NCBI GenBank assembly: GCA_947624755.1
Contig: CANQLQ010000147.1
Coordinates: 1-5,551 of the forward strand
Source of the DNA: an uncultured Clostridia bacterium
Lineage (GTDB): Bacteria; Bacillota; Clostridia; Oscillospirales; Acutalibacteraceae
Direction of reading: 5' to 3'
DNA length: 5,551 nt
Positions within the stretch are counted from its first letter, which is position 1. Each line of letters starts with the position of its first letter. Under the pieces are notes generated by a model that searched no databases, was not told the origin of the DNA, and worked only from the letters and a program-made list of their open reading frames with translations. Shown here in pieces: positions 5,541-5,551 of the stretch. Made by a program: the position numbers and the translations under genes.

Positions 5541-5551
5541 TAATTGCTGCA

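Overview
The window looks like chromosomal DNA of a low-GC Gram-positive gut or rumen anaerobe of the class Clostridia, with the Ruminococcaceae/Oscillospiraceae most likely. The signs are AT-rich spacers, strong AAGGAG-type ribosome binding sites, a secreted-type protein ending in CxxC repeats typical of gut Firmicutes, an AraC regulator of the style found beside clostridial glycosidase genes, and a short GH2 glycosidase. The exact genus is inference.

Layout, left to right. (1) The C-terminal part of a probably extracellular protein, cut by the left edge, ends at 1172 and is followed by a hairpin terminator with a C(UUCG)G tetraloop. (2) An AraC-family regulator on the minus strand (1263-2078). 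(3) A divergent control region (about 2079-2167) with a good minus-strand promoter, a plus-strand TATAAT without a -35, and a perfect 8-3-8 dyad centred near -43 of the plus promoter. (4) A remnant of a DUF5107-type gene (2168-2365), perhaps with a scrap of its 3' end fused to it (2361-2426). (5) A complete GH2 glycoside hydrolase (2445-4022) with a strong RBS. (6) A long two-part hairpin acting as a terminator for both converging genes. (7) An alpha/beta hydrolase on the minus strand with cysteine where the nucleophilic serine is normally found, probably starting at a TTG codon. (8) About 400 bp of AT-rich DNA without genes, holding several inverted repeats that may be a degenerate MITE or IS end.

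How they fit together: regulator, dyad, promoter, DUF5107 remnant and GH2 gene read as a small sugar-utilisation locus. The regulator, probably sensing a sugar through its cupin domain, would activate the divergent GH2 transcript. That transcript seems once to have begun with a DUF5107 gene, since lost by decay and a large internal deletion, which leaves the GH2 gene with a leader of nearly 300 nt. The hydrolase is a separate convergent unit. No clearly new defence or mobile system is visible. The most interesting points are the gene remnant, the regulatory layout, and the Cys-nucleophile hydrolase with its conserved-looking C-terminal tail.
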